A stretch of 9,525 nt of DNA from DATAMF01 sp964472565 (GTDB lineage Bacteria > Chloroflexota > Anaerolineae > Aggregatilineales > Aggregatilineaceae), in NCBI GenBank assembly GCA_964472565.1, contig CAYYNB010000206.1, forward strand, positions 1 to 9,525, read 5' to 3'. The notes beneath the pieces are model-generated. The model was not told the origin of the DNA. It did no database searches and saw only the letters and a list, made by a program, of their open reading frames with translations. The position numbers and the translations under genes are program-made. Of this stretch, positions 1 to 6,309 are shown in pieces. Each line of letters starts with the position of its first letter. Within the stretch, counting starts at the first letter, position 1.

Positions 1-1577
1 GCGGCGGGGGTGGGGGGATATTTGCCGGGGAGTTTGACGGCTCCCTCAAAATGATCACTCGTGAAGGCATTGTATTTGGGCGCAATGTACCCGCTCTTGC
101 GCATACAGTCGAAGGTGGCGGCGGGGCCGTTCCGAATTTCGATCTGGCAGCGCAGCGGCATCTTAAACATGGCGGTAGGGTCTAGCTGCTGCACGGCGAT
201 GACCAGTTGGGCGGAGGCGTAAGGACCATCCGGCGGCACCGCCTGATCGGAGAGGATGACCATGTTGGCGGTTGGCCCGTCGAGAATGGGGACGGTGGTC
301 TGATCCATTGACCAATCGGACGGGTAATGAATCTGCACATCCAGCGGGTGACTGTTGAGCGTGGCGTCCAGGTCTGAACCCAGCAGTTCGCGGGCCAGGA
401 TGATCATGGAGGTGATCAGCGCGATAATCGAAACCGCGATGGTGGCGTAGAGGCCCCACACTAACCCGGAGACAGGCCGGGCACGGCGCGCGGGCAAGGG
501 CTGGATGATGGGGGGGAGCGGTGCCTCAAACGGCGGCGGCGGTGTGACTGGAAGATCGTCATCGGGAAATTCAAAGGCGGGTTCGACGGTGGGCGGCAGG
601 GTCGAATCGTCAAAGTCGAAGGATTCTTCGGTGAAAAAGTCGTCGGTGGGTTCAGGCGCTGGGGCTGGCGGTGTATAAACGGGTTCGGGCGCTGGGGTGG
701 GTGGTGCTGCGCCCAACCAGGCCTCATCATCGACGGGGGGCTGTGGTGTAAACAAACCCAGCGCTTCATCCAGGGCTTCGCTGAATTTTTTGGCCGTTTC
801 GTAACGGTTTTCGGGCAGTTTCGCCAGCGCTTTCGCCAGAACCGCATATAGGCCAAAGGGCAGGCGGGAATTGTAGGCGAGCGGGTTGGGCGGCGCTTCG
901 TTCATGTGCTTCATCATCATGGCGAGCGGGCTGGGCGCTTCAAACAGCGGGTGGCCTGTGACCATCTGGAAGACGATCACCGCTAAACCGTAGATGTCGG
1001 CAGGGCCGTTCACCGTGTCGCCGCGACACTGTTCAGGCGAGGCATAGGCGACGGTGCCGATAAAATTACCCTGTGAGGTCAGGCGCGGGCTTTTGGTCGC
1101 CAGCGCCACGCCAAAATCGGCCAAAAAAGGCGTGTCGTGGTCATCCAGCAGGATATTTTTGGGTTTGATGTCGCGGTGAATGATGTTATGGCGGTGGGCG
1201 TAATCCAGGGCGCTGGCGATCTGGCGGGTGATGTCACCCACCTGGGGAAGCGGGAGCGGCGCACTTTTGAGCAGATCGGCCAGCGAACGGCCCGACATCA
1301 GCGGCATGGCGTAATAGGGCGTGTCGCCGTCCCAGCCGTAATCTGACACGGGCAGAATGTGCGGGTGGCGGAACCTGATCAGGGTCTGGGCTTCGCGCTC
1401 GAAGCGTTTGCTGGCGCTCTCGTTGCCGACCAGATATAACTGGAGGACTTTGAGCGCCACTTCACGCTGGATGCGGGTATCGTAGGCGCGGTAAACCGTC
1501 GCCATACTGCCCGCGCCGATTTTCGCGCGGATCAGGTATGGTCCCACAGCCTGCGGGAGCGGCGCAGTTTCGGGCAT
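1..1577 (-). CDS. Transmembrane serine/threonine protein kinase (PknB-like), C-terminus cut by window edge
   Basis: Translating leftward from the ATG at 1577-1575 gives 525 residues with no stop before the left edge, so the 3' end lies outside. The kinase domain spans roughly residues 13-275. It has a glycine-rich loop IGAGSMATVY (20-29), catalytic lysine in VALK (K43), alpha-C glutamate E62, catalytic loop HRDIKPKN (134-141), DFG (154-156) and an activation segment ending GTVAYASPEQ, so it should be an active Hanks-type kinase. A Pro/acidic linker (about 285-365) with two near-identical PAPEP segments leads to one membrane helix (about 368-392, nt 400-475). An extracytoplasmic part of about 130 residues follows, including HYPSDW, which I do not recognise as a named sensor domain. 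The start lies 6 nt after the stop of the upstream TPR gene, implying co-transcription and probably coupled translation. Kinase activity is well supported by the motifs; ligand and substrates are unknown. Confidence 0.93.
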   Translation of the reverse strand, partial: MPETAPLPQAVGPYLIRAKIGAGSMATVYRAYDTRIQREVALKVLQLYLVGNESASKRFEREAQTLIRFRHPHILPVSDYGWDGDTPYYAMPLMSGRSLADLLKSAPLPLPQVGDITRQIASALDYAHRHNIIHRDIKPKNILLDDHDTPFLADFGVALATKSPRLTSQGNFIGTVAYASPEQCRGDTVNGPADIYGLAVIVFQMVTGHPLFEAPSPLAMMMKHMNEAPPNPLAYNSRLPFGLYAVLAKALAKLPENRYETAKKFSEALDEALGLFTPQPPVDDEAWLGAAPPTPAPEPVYTPPAPAPEPTDDFFTEESFDFDDSTLPPTVEPAFEFPDDDLPVTPPPPFEAPLPPIIQPLPARRARPVSGLVWGLYATIAVSIIALITSMIILARELLGSDLDATLNSHPLDVQIHYPSDWSMDQTTVPILDGPTANMVILSDQAVPPDGPYASAQLVIAVQQLDPTAMFKMPLRCQIEIRNGPAATFDCMRKSGYIAPKYNAFTSDHFEGAVKLPGKYPPTPA

Positions 1578-1583
1578 GCAGGC

Positions 1584-2156
1584 TTACTCGTCCTGGGTTG
1601 ACTCGTCGTCATCCTTGATGACACCCATGCCGGTCATCCGGTTGCGCACGCCCAACAAGCCCTTCATGACGCGTTGGCGGGCGTTGGGATGCTTGATGTG
1701 TTCCAGCCCGACTTCGTAGGTTGCCATGGCCTGCATACGCTGGCCGGTGCGGAATTGAAGATCGGCAATCGCCAGCACGGTCTGACCGTAACTCTCTTCA
1801 TCTTCCAGTTCGAGGAACAGGGCGGAGGCTTCACGGTAGTTGGTGATGGCCTGTTCGGTGTTGCCGAGCTTGGCATACACGCGGGCCATGTTGCCGAGCG
1901 CCTGGGCGATGCGAGTGCGGTCATTGCTCTGGGCAAAATAGGCATGGCCGCGGTTCATGGCTTCAAGGGCTTCTTCGTGCTGGCCGAGCGAATGGAGGGT
2001 CAAGCCCAGATTCACATTCATTTCGGCGGCCAGATCGGGCTTGTTTTCAGCTTCGAAGGCTTCGAGGGCCTGTTGGAAGGTGGTCAGCGCGTGTTCGTAG
2101 TCGCGCTGCATAAACTGCTTGATACCCTGTTCCTTCAGTTCGTCGGCGGTGGACAT
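1584..2156 (-). CDS. Soluble TPR-repeat protein
   Basis: A 190-residue protein without signal peptide or membrane helix. About four tetratricopeptide repeats are visible: residues 4-38 (QFMQRDYEHALTTFQQALE), about 41-75 (NLGLTLHSLGQHEEALEAM), 81-115 (ALGNMARVYAKLGNTEQAI) and about 121-151 (FRTGQRMQAMATYEVGLEH). A highly acidic tail (DDDESTQDE) ends it. TPR arrays bind partner proteins, so a scaffold or adaptor role in the cytoplasm is likely. The start is supported by AGGAG at 2165-2169, 8 nt before the ATG; this site lies in the 18-nt gap after the nucleotidyltransferase stop. The stop is 6 nt before the kinase start. The position between a nucleotidyltransferase and a receptor kinase suggests it links to one of them, which is inference only. 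Confidence 0.9.
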   Translation of the reverse strand: MSTADELKEQGIKQFMQRDYEHALTTFQQALEAFEAENKPDLAAEMNVNLGLTLHSLGQHEEALEAMNRGHAYFAQSNDRTRIAQALGNMARVYAKLGNTEQAITNYREASALFLELEDEESYGQTVLAIADLQFRTGQRMQAMATYEVGLEHIKHPNARQRVMKGLLGVRNRMTGMGVIKDDDESTQDE

Positions 2157-2174
2157 AGGGCAGACTCCTGCTGG

Positions 2175-2495
2175 TTATAACCCATTAACATACAGCGCTT
2201 CGGCCAAAACAAAGGCCTGTCCGCGCGCGATCAGGCACTTTTCCAGCACGAGATCGACGGGACAGTTGAAGAGGTCTTCGAGAAAAAAGTTAACCGCCAT
2301 GTAATTATCAAAGGAGCAGTGTTTGAGGACAACCACGAAATCCATATCGCTGTCGGGTTGGGCGGTGTTATAACGGTAGGAACCGAATAACCCGATTTTG
2401 CGCACCCCCAGGCGGCGAAGTTCCGAGAGATGAGATTGCAGGGCGTTTAAAATAAGCGGTGCGGTCCAAGTAACCACATCAACACTTGTTGTCAT
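2175..2495 (-). CDS. Minimal nucleotidyltransferase (MNT family, pol-beta fold)
   Basis: A 106-residue protein with the MNT signature: GLFGS (G38-S39), ten residues, then D50-M-D52 (GSX10DXD), and a third candidate metal-binding aspartate in PVDLV (D81). It should transfer a nucleotide from NTP to a protein or small molecule. Family members include the MntA antitoxins that AMPylate HEPN-type toxins, but no HEPN gene sits beside it here; the downstream neighbours are a TPR protein and a kinase. The reading frame is open to an ATG at 2561. I prefer the ATG at 2495-2493 because it has a GGGGGA ribosome-binding sequence just upstream, and because the likely promoter at 2563-2590 would start transcription near 2556, downstream of the longer start. 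It is the first gene of a three-gene leftward operon. The catalytic residues look intact; the target is unknown. Confidence 0.85.
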   Translation of the reverse strand: MTTSVDVVTWTAPLILNALQSHLSELRRLGVRKIGLFGSYRYNTAQPDSDMDFVVVLKHCSFDNYMAVNFFLEDLFNCPVDLVLEKCLIARGQAFVLAEALYVNGL

Positions 2496-2506
2496 TGTTC
2501 CCCCAG

Positions 2507-2533
2507 GTGACACGACGTTGGGCGTCGTCTCAC
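2507..2533 (-). promoter_or_regulatory. Hairpin in the leader of the nucleotidyltransferase operon
   Basis: In the transcript, GUGA-G-ACGACG and CGUCGU-G-UCAC form a ten-pair stem with one internal G/G mismatch and a five-base loop (2518-2522). It sits between the predicted transcription start (about 2556) and the GGGGGA ribosome-binding site, with its 3' arm only about 11 nt from the ATG. No U-run follows, so it is not a terminator. It could protect the mRNA 5' end or be a protein-binding control site; function is inference. Confidence 0.5.
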
Positions 2534-2562
2534 ACGTCTTTCTTGTAACGATACGGTGCATA

Positions 2563-2590
2563 ACTATACAGGCAAACCGGGCGAAAGCAA
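2563..2590 (-). promoter_or_regulatory. Promoter of the nucleotidyltransferase-TPR-kinase operon
   Basis: Reading leftward: TTGCTT (2590-2585) as -35, a 16-bp spacer, and TATAGT (2568-2563) as -10, which matches the consensus at five of six positions. It lies between the glycosyltransferase stop and the nucleotidyltransferase. The expected start of transcription near 2556 gives a leader of about 60 nt to the ATG at 2495. Confidence 0.55.
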
Positions 2591-2630
2591 GACGCAGGCT
2601 ATCCTGTTAAAGATGGCTAAACGTCATGTC

Positions 2631-4526
2631 CTATTTTACCTGGATTTTACCTGAAATAATATAATCCTGCCCATCGACTGGCAGGATGGTGCCAGCGGCC
2701 AGGTCATATAATTTTAGCCCGACCTGATAGATTCCAGGCGGCAGCGTGTCGGGTAGGGCGAGGGGGTGGTTGTCGAAAATAACCGATCCCGGCTCCCATT
2801 GAGACGTGGGCACGCTGGGAAAAGCGTCATGCTGGACGAGCAGACTGCCAGCCGCGTTTCGCAGCGGGAACCCGTTGGCGTCGAGCAGAAAGACCGATAC
2901 CGTGTAATCGGCGGGCAGGGGTGACGCAGCGACCCACCAGAGCATAACATGGGCGGTGTCGCCGGGGTGATGGTCTGATGTCGCGGCGAAACGGCGCAGC
3001 GTGATCGAGTCGCCAAAGTGGAAGAGGGGGTCTTGCAGGGCCGCCACCCGATCATAACGGTAGGCGAAGATAGGATAGCCGTGATGGGCATAGGCGCGGG
3101 TGGCGGTGCGCACAAAACCGGAAGCTTCGAGAATATCAAAGGTGTCGTGCTTTTTGGCTTCGTCGCCCCAGTAGCCCAGCCAGAGGCCCGGCGTGTCCGC
3201 GATGCGCTTCTGGAGTTCCACCGTAAAATCGCCCTGGTAACGTTTGCGCAGATCGTGCAGCGAGACGATGGTGGGATGGGTGTCTTCGGCGGGGAGCCGG
3301 TTGATCACGGCGCGGCGATCCTGGTCGGGCAGGGCTAACAGCAGATGATACCAGAGCGCGGCGTGGTCGCCTTCGACATCGACCAGGACGATTTCGCCGG
3401 GGGGATAGTTGGCGCGGATGTCGGCGGCCATCTGCCGCCAGGGCGGTTTGACAAAATAGGCGTCGGTGGTCAGCACGCCGTCGGCGGTGATCAGCAGGGC
3501 GAGAAAGAGCATCCCAAATTGGTCGAAGGCGGTCAGGCCGAAGCCGACCAGCAGGGCAATGGCGGGCATGATCACGGAAATGTTGCGATCGGTCAGCAGC
3601 GGGTACTGGCTGTGCAGGGCAAAGGTGATCAGCAGGGGGACGGCGAACCATAAGACCGCCAGCAGCACGTTCGATATACGGTTCTGGCGCGGCAGGGTGG
3701 ACATCGGGCCGGGGGTGCGGATCAGCGGGGCGACGCTGCCGACGAGAAAGAGCATCCCGAAGAGAGCAACCGGCTTGCCAAAGGACTCGGTAGCCAGATA
3801 TTCGATGGTGTGGCGGTTGAAGGGCAGGCCGTGAATGGTTGTCAGGACTTCTTCATCCACCGGGGTGTTGACGAACTGGTGAACGACGATGCCGATCCAG
3901 GGCAAAAAGGCCAGCGCGATCAGGGCGTTCTGGGCGATAAAATGCTTCCATTGGGGGCGGTTACGAATGGTCAGCAGGGCGTGGGCCAGAAGCGCCAGAT
4001 TGACCATGTAACAGTAGTACTGCAAATACAGCCCGAAAATGCTGAAGGCGACAAAGCCAAAGGCATTGCCGCCGCGCGGCTGGCAACGCCAGCGCACGTA
4101 AAAATAGGCGGTGCCGATCATGGCGAAATAGATGATCGGGTAGTCGCGGACTTCCTGGGTGAGCACAACCTGCTTATCCATCAGGGTGAAGGCGAGCGCG
4201 GCCAGAACGCCAGCGGTGGGGGTGAAAAGGGCGCGGCCCAGGCGGTAGATCAGCGCGATGCTGGTGATGGAAAACAGCACGGTGATATAGCGCAGGGCGA
4301 GAATCGTACCGCCCGCGACGAGGTCCCAGGCGCGGAGCAGGGTGGAATAAACCGGGCCGTGATGATCGACGACCATCGTCATGGTGAGATCACGCACGGA
4401 GTCGCCGCGTGCCAGCCAGATCGACCAGCCTTCGTCGCCCCAGATGCCCTGTTCGTTCAGATTGTGGATGCGGATGTATGCAGCCAGCAGCAGCACGGCC
4501 AGCATTGCCAGATGAGTTTTTTTCAT
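2631..4526 (-). CDS. GT-C membrane glycosyltransferase, GT39/ArnT-like
   Basis: A 631-residue integral membrane protein. After a first membrane helix (5-20) comes R19 and the loop motif WGDEGWS with the acidic pair D31-E32; this Asp-Glu in the first outer loop is the catalytic and metal site typical of the GT-C fold of protein mannosyltransferases and ArnT. About ten hydrophobic segments follow to around residue 360. Next is a soluble outer segment beginning WRQMAADIRANYPPGEIVLV, and a beta-rich C-terminal region (about 497-631) full of aromatic and Gly/Pro turns. Such enzymes use polyprenyl-phosphate sugars to modify lipids, glycans or proteins at the outer face of the membrane; the acceptor cannot be read. 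No Shine-Dalgarno precedes the ATG. TACAAT (4540-4535) ends 8 nt upstream, so a leaderless mRNA is possible. No clear terminator follows the gene. Confidence 0.88.
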   Translation of the reverse strand: MKKTHLAMLAVLLLAAYIRIHNLNEQGIWGDEGWSIWLARGDSVRDLTMTMVVDHHGPVYSTLLRAWDLVAGGTILALRYITVLFSITSIALIYRLGRALFTPTAGVLAALAFTLMDKQVVLTQEVRDYPIIYFAMIGTAYFYVRWRCQPRGGNAFGFVAFSIFGLYLQYYCYMVNLALLAHALLTIRNRPQWKHFIAQNALIALAFLPWIGIVVHQFVNTPVDEEVLTTIHGLPFNRHTIEYLATESFGKPVALFGMLFLVGSVAPLIRTPGPMSTLPRQNRISNVLLAVLWFAVPLLITFALHSQYPLLTDRNISVIMPAIALLVGFGLTAFDQFGMLFLALLITADGVLTTDAYFVKPPWRQMAADIRANYPPGEIVLVDVEGDHAALWYHLLLALPDQDRRAVINRLPAEDTHPTIVSLHDLRKRYQGDFTVELQKRIADTPGLWLGYWGDEAKKHDTFDILEASGFVRTATRAYAHHGYPIFAYRYDRVAALQDPLFHFGDSITLRRFAATSDHHPGDTAHVMLWWVAASPLPADYTVSVFLLDANGFPLRNAAGSLLVQHDAFPSVPTSQWEPGSVIFDNHPLALPDTLPPGIYQVGLKLYDLAAGTILPVDGQDYIISGKIQVK

Positions 4527-4640
4527 GAGCGGAAATTGTAACGCAGAATTGATAAGGCTGCGCCACTATTTTCTTGAGGCATTACGTTAAGCGATCCTCC
4601 CGGCATCCTTTCCGCAATCAGGAAGGGGGAAGAAGCGAAC

Positions 4641-4681
4641 CTCACCCCCTGCCCCCTCTCCAACCGAGTTGGAAGAGGGGG
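4641..4681. repeat. Interspersed hairpin repeat, CTCACCCCCTGCCCCCTC type
   Basis: CCCCCTCTCCAAC (4652-4664) pairs with GTTGGAAGAGGGGG (4668-4681) across a three-base CGA loop, leaving a single bulged base: 13 pairs. The 5' flank CTCACCCCCTG and this stem resemble a repeat type I recall as widespread between genes in Chloroflexota and some cyanobacteria. Only one copy is in the window, so its repeat status depends on a genome search. Confidence 0.5.
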
Positions 4682-4700
4682 AAACGCGGGCGCGGCAAGC

Positions 4701-4728
4701 GCGGGGCGATTCGTGAATCGCCCCTACG
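4701..4728. repeat. Palindromic intergenic repeat, copy 1
   Basis: GGGGCGATTC (4703-4712) and GAATCGCCCC (4715-4724) are perfect inverted arms around GT. The block is preceded by GC and followed by TACG; both flanks are shared with a second copy at 6310-6337. Copy 2 differs in the stem by a paired G-C to A-T change. It resembles REP/MITE-like elements that spread between genes; no transposase is present here. Confidence 0.72.
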
Positions 4729-4803
4729 GGCACGTGCCGGTCCGTGTCTCAAAAGATGTGGGTGATGATTAGCTCAGGGAAGGGGAGGGGCAGGAGATAA
4801 TGT

Positions 4804-4832
4804 AAACAAAAAGCCCCGTTACAGGACGGGGC
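4804..4832 (-). terminator. Intrinsic terminator of the cold-shock gene
   Basis: Reading leftward: GCCCCGT (4832-4826), six-base loop, ACGGGGC (4819-4813), then TTTTT (4812-4808) and GTTT. It is a perfect seven-pair GC-rich stem plus U-run, 24 nt after the cold-shock stop codon. A strong rho-independent terminator. Confidence 0.88.
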
Positions 4833-4856
4833 CAACCATGCGTATTCAAATGAAAA

Positions 4857-5075
4857 CTAGTAGCGGTTCACTCGAACCACTTCGCTCGCCTGCGGTCCCT
4901 TTTGACCTTGAGTAATGGTAAATTCGACGCGCTCGCCTTCAGCAAGTTCGCGGTACCCTGTTGCTTTGATGGCGCTGTGATGGACGAACACATCGGGACC
5001 GTTTTCCGTCTGGATGAAGCCGTAGCCTTTTTGAGCATTGAACCACTTGACAGTGCCGGTGACTCGATCTGTCAT
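4857..5075 (-). CDS. csp: Cold-shock domain protein (CspA family)
   Basis: A 72-residue single cold-shock domain of normal family length, with GTVKWFN at the start, RNP1 KGYGFI (16-21) and RNP2 VFVHH (29-33), and the conserved GxxVEFT-x-GxKGPQA tail. It binds single-stranded RNA and DNA and acts as an RNA chaperone in the cytoplasm. The frame stays open four codons upstream to a GTG at 5087, but that codon overlaps the AAGGAG ribosome-binding sequence. The ATG at 5075-5073 is therefore the start, with an unusually wide 11-nt spacing from AGGAG. The gene is monocistronic: it has its own promoter (5224-5252), a long leader with two hairpins, and a strong terminator at 4804-4832. Long structured leaders are known for csp genes; the exact control here is inference. 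Confidence 0.95.
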   Translation of the reverse strand: MTDRVTGTVKWFNAQKGYGFIQTENGPDVFVHHSAIKATGYRELAEGERVEFTITQGQKGPQASEVVRVNRY

Positions 5076-5080
5076 GGCAG

Positions 5081-5097
5081 GGAACACTCCTTGTTCC
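5081..5097 (-). promoter_or_regulatory. Hairpin displaying the csp Shine-Dalgarno in its loop
   Basis: On the mRNA, GGAACA (5097-5092) and UGUUCC (5086-5081) are perfect six-base inverted arms, and the five-base loop between them is exactly AGGAG, the ribosome-binding core. The ATG follows five bases after the 3' arm. When folded, the SD is held in a tight loop and the spacer to AUG is partly paired, so stability should affect initiation. This suggests temperature- or protein-dependent translational control, as inference. Confidence 0.6.
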
Positions 5098-5146
5098 TAT
5101 TAAAACGATGTACAAATGTGGCTTAGGAGTTCCCCCGGTGCCCAAT

Positions 5147-5179
5147 AAAAAACCCGATGCGGAACTTCGGCGCATCGGG
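5147..5179 (-). terminator. Intrinsic terminator or attenuator in the csp leader
   Basis: Reading leftward: CCCGATGCG (5179-5171), nine-base loop, CGCATCGGG (5161-5153), then TTTTTT (5152-5147). It is a perfect nine-pair stem with U-run. It lies about 105 nt after the stop of the upstream TPR gene, which it could terminate, but also about 37 nt downstream of the predicted csp transcription start and upstream of the csp gene. Transcripts from that promoter must read through it or end as a short RNA of about 70 nt. Confidence 0.8.
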
Positions 5180-5223
5180 AAATCTTTCGTACCGTACTGC
5201 GAACAACCTACTCCACTGTCAAA

Positions 5224-5252
5224 AGTGTAAGATGGTTCGTATAAGATGTCAA
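5224..5252 (-). promoter_or_regulatory. Promoter of the cold-shock gene
   Basis: Reading leftward: TTGACA (5252-5247) is a perfect -35, followed by a 17-bp spacer and TACACT (5229-5224), four of six to the -10 consensus. The expected start is near 5216, giving a leader of about 140 nt before the csp ATG. I found no comparable promoter between the leader terminator and the gene. Confidence 0.75.
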
Positions 5253-5284
5253 GAGGCAAAAGGGTATGATATGGCTGTTTTTGT

Positions 5285-6211
5285 CTAGTTGAGTGTTGGC
5301 GGCAGGTTGTTTAGCTCGACGGCGGCGGTGGGATGGCCCAACGCAATCGCGGCGAGAAAGTCCTGGCGGGCGTCGGCGTAACGTTCGATCTGGGCGAAGA
5401 CTTTACCACGCTCGAAGTAGGCATCACGGCGGAAAGTTGAGTCGGGTTCAAGCGCGCGGTTGAGTTCTTCCAGGGCGGCAGACCAGTTTTGCTGCGCCAT
5501 ATAGACGCGCCCGCGTTCCAGGTAACTGTCGGCGCGGTGAGCATCCAGTTTGAGGGCATAGGAAAAATCGGCCAGCGCCCGAACATAATCGCCTTGCGCT
5601 GCGTAGGCTAAACCGCGCTTCTGGTAGTAATCCGCGATTTGGGGGTCCAGTTCAAGCGCGCGGGTGTAGTTGGTGATGGCGGGTTCCTGGTCGTGTTTCC
5701 AGGCATAGGCGGAACCGCGCATATAGTAGAGGTGGGGCAGCCTGGGGTCCAGTTCAATCGCGCGGGTGTAATCGGCAATTGCCAGATCGGGTTGGGCGGT
5801 CCACAGGTAGAGACTGCCGCGCCAGTCGTAAAAATCGGGCTTGTTGGGGTTCAGGCGGATCGCGTGAGCGTAGTCGGCAAAGGCGCGATCATAACTGCCG
5901 TCATCGGCGTAGGCCATCGCGCGGCGCTGGTAACATTCGGCGTGGTCCGAATCGAGTTCCAGGGCGCGCGTGTAGCTGCTAATTGCGGCCTGGTAGTGTT
6001 TCGCGGTGTACTGATGCCAGCCGTGTTCACAGTAGTATTGGGCAAGGATATGCTGCGGGAGGTGGACCGCAAAACTGCTGATCAGCAGCACAATCGCCGC
6101 GAGTATATAGAATTTTCTTTTCGGGTGGGGGGCGGGAGCGTCGTAAAATTCCGAATAGTCGGGAAGTGGTTTGCGTTTCCGTTTTTCCTTCGGCTGGTCG
6201 AAATCAAACAT
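5285..6211 (-). CDS. Membrane-anchored TPR-repeat protein
   Basis: A 308-residue protein. The N-terminus is short and very basic (KEKRKRK, KRK), followed by one hydrophobic helix (about residues 34-50), then about seven consecutive canonical 34-residue TPRs to near the end (for example AISSYTRALELDSDHAECYQ and AIADYTRAIELDPRLPHLYY). By the positive-inside rule the N-terminus is cytoplasmic and the TPR array extracytoplasmic. Such arrays bind other proteins; the partner is unknown. The frame extends to a TTG at 6232, but the ATG at 6211-6209 has GAGGA (6224-6220) 8 nt upstream and is the better start. A TACAAT at 6261-6256 might be a -10, but I see no convincing -35. The gene stands alone between the MBL-fold hydrolase gene and csp, and may share the terminator at 5147-5179. 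Confidence 0.88.
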   Translation of the reverse strand: MFDFDQPKEKRKRKPLPDYSEFYDAPAPHPKRKFYILAAIVLLISSFAVHLPQHILAQYYCEHGWHQYTAKHYQAAISSYTRALELDSDHAECYQRRAMAYADDGSYDRAFADYAHAIRLNPNKPDFYDWRGSLYLWTAQPDLAIADYTRAIELDPRLPHLYYMRGSAYAWKHDQEPAITNYTRALELDPQIADYYQKRGLAYAAQGDYVRALADFSYALKLDAHRADSYLERGRVYMAQQNWSAALEELNRALEPDSTFRRDAYFERGKVFAQIERYADARQDFLAAIALGHPTAAVELNNLPPTLN

Positions 6212-6309
6212 GGGATGGGTCCTCACGCGCAAAAAAAGGAACGGGCTGTTTCTTTATTGTAGGGTGAAATGGGGATCGGCATACAGACCTAAAATCAGGG
6301 GGTAAGAAA

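Larger units (their letters stand above)
4527..4856. other. Gene-free stretch of 330 bases with repeats and a terminator
   Basis: No credible gene lies here. The stretch between the glycosyltransferase start and the cold-shock stop contains a C-rich/G-rich hairpin repeat (4641-4681), a palindromic repeat with its conserved CTACG flank (4701-4728), a ten-base palindrome GGCACGTGCC (4729-4738), a G-rich patch (4778-4795) and the terminator of the cold-shock gene. Forward-strand translation gives only repeat-derived Pro/Arg/Lys-rich sequence. I see nothing specific in 4541-4640 or 4740-4800. Confidence 0.7.

Noticed and set aside
648..706. Two near-identical 26-bp direct repeats, 33 bp apart, in the kinase gene
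   Set aside because: They encode the PAPEP-rich linker of the kinase; coding low complexity rather than a separate element.
3810..4541. 243-residue forward-strand open frame opposite the glycosyltransferase
   Set aside because: It mirrors a strong membrane-protein gene, has low-complexity Gly/Gln/Asp-rich composition with no recognisable domain, and lacks a ribosome site; a high-GC shadow.
4574..4765. 63-residue forward open frame in the intergenic stretch
   Set aside because: It is built from the repeat sequences (Pro-rich then Arg/Lys-rich) and has no independent coding signs.
4761..4790. TTAGCTCAGGG resembling a tRNA D-arm
   Set aside because: No acceptor stem, anticodon arm or TTCGA loop follows at the right spacing.
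5081..5097. GGAACA-N5-TGTTCC as a LexA/SOS operator
   Set aside because: The Bacillus-type box needs GAAC-N4-GTTC; here the gap is seven, and the central AGGAG is explained as the ribosome site.
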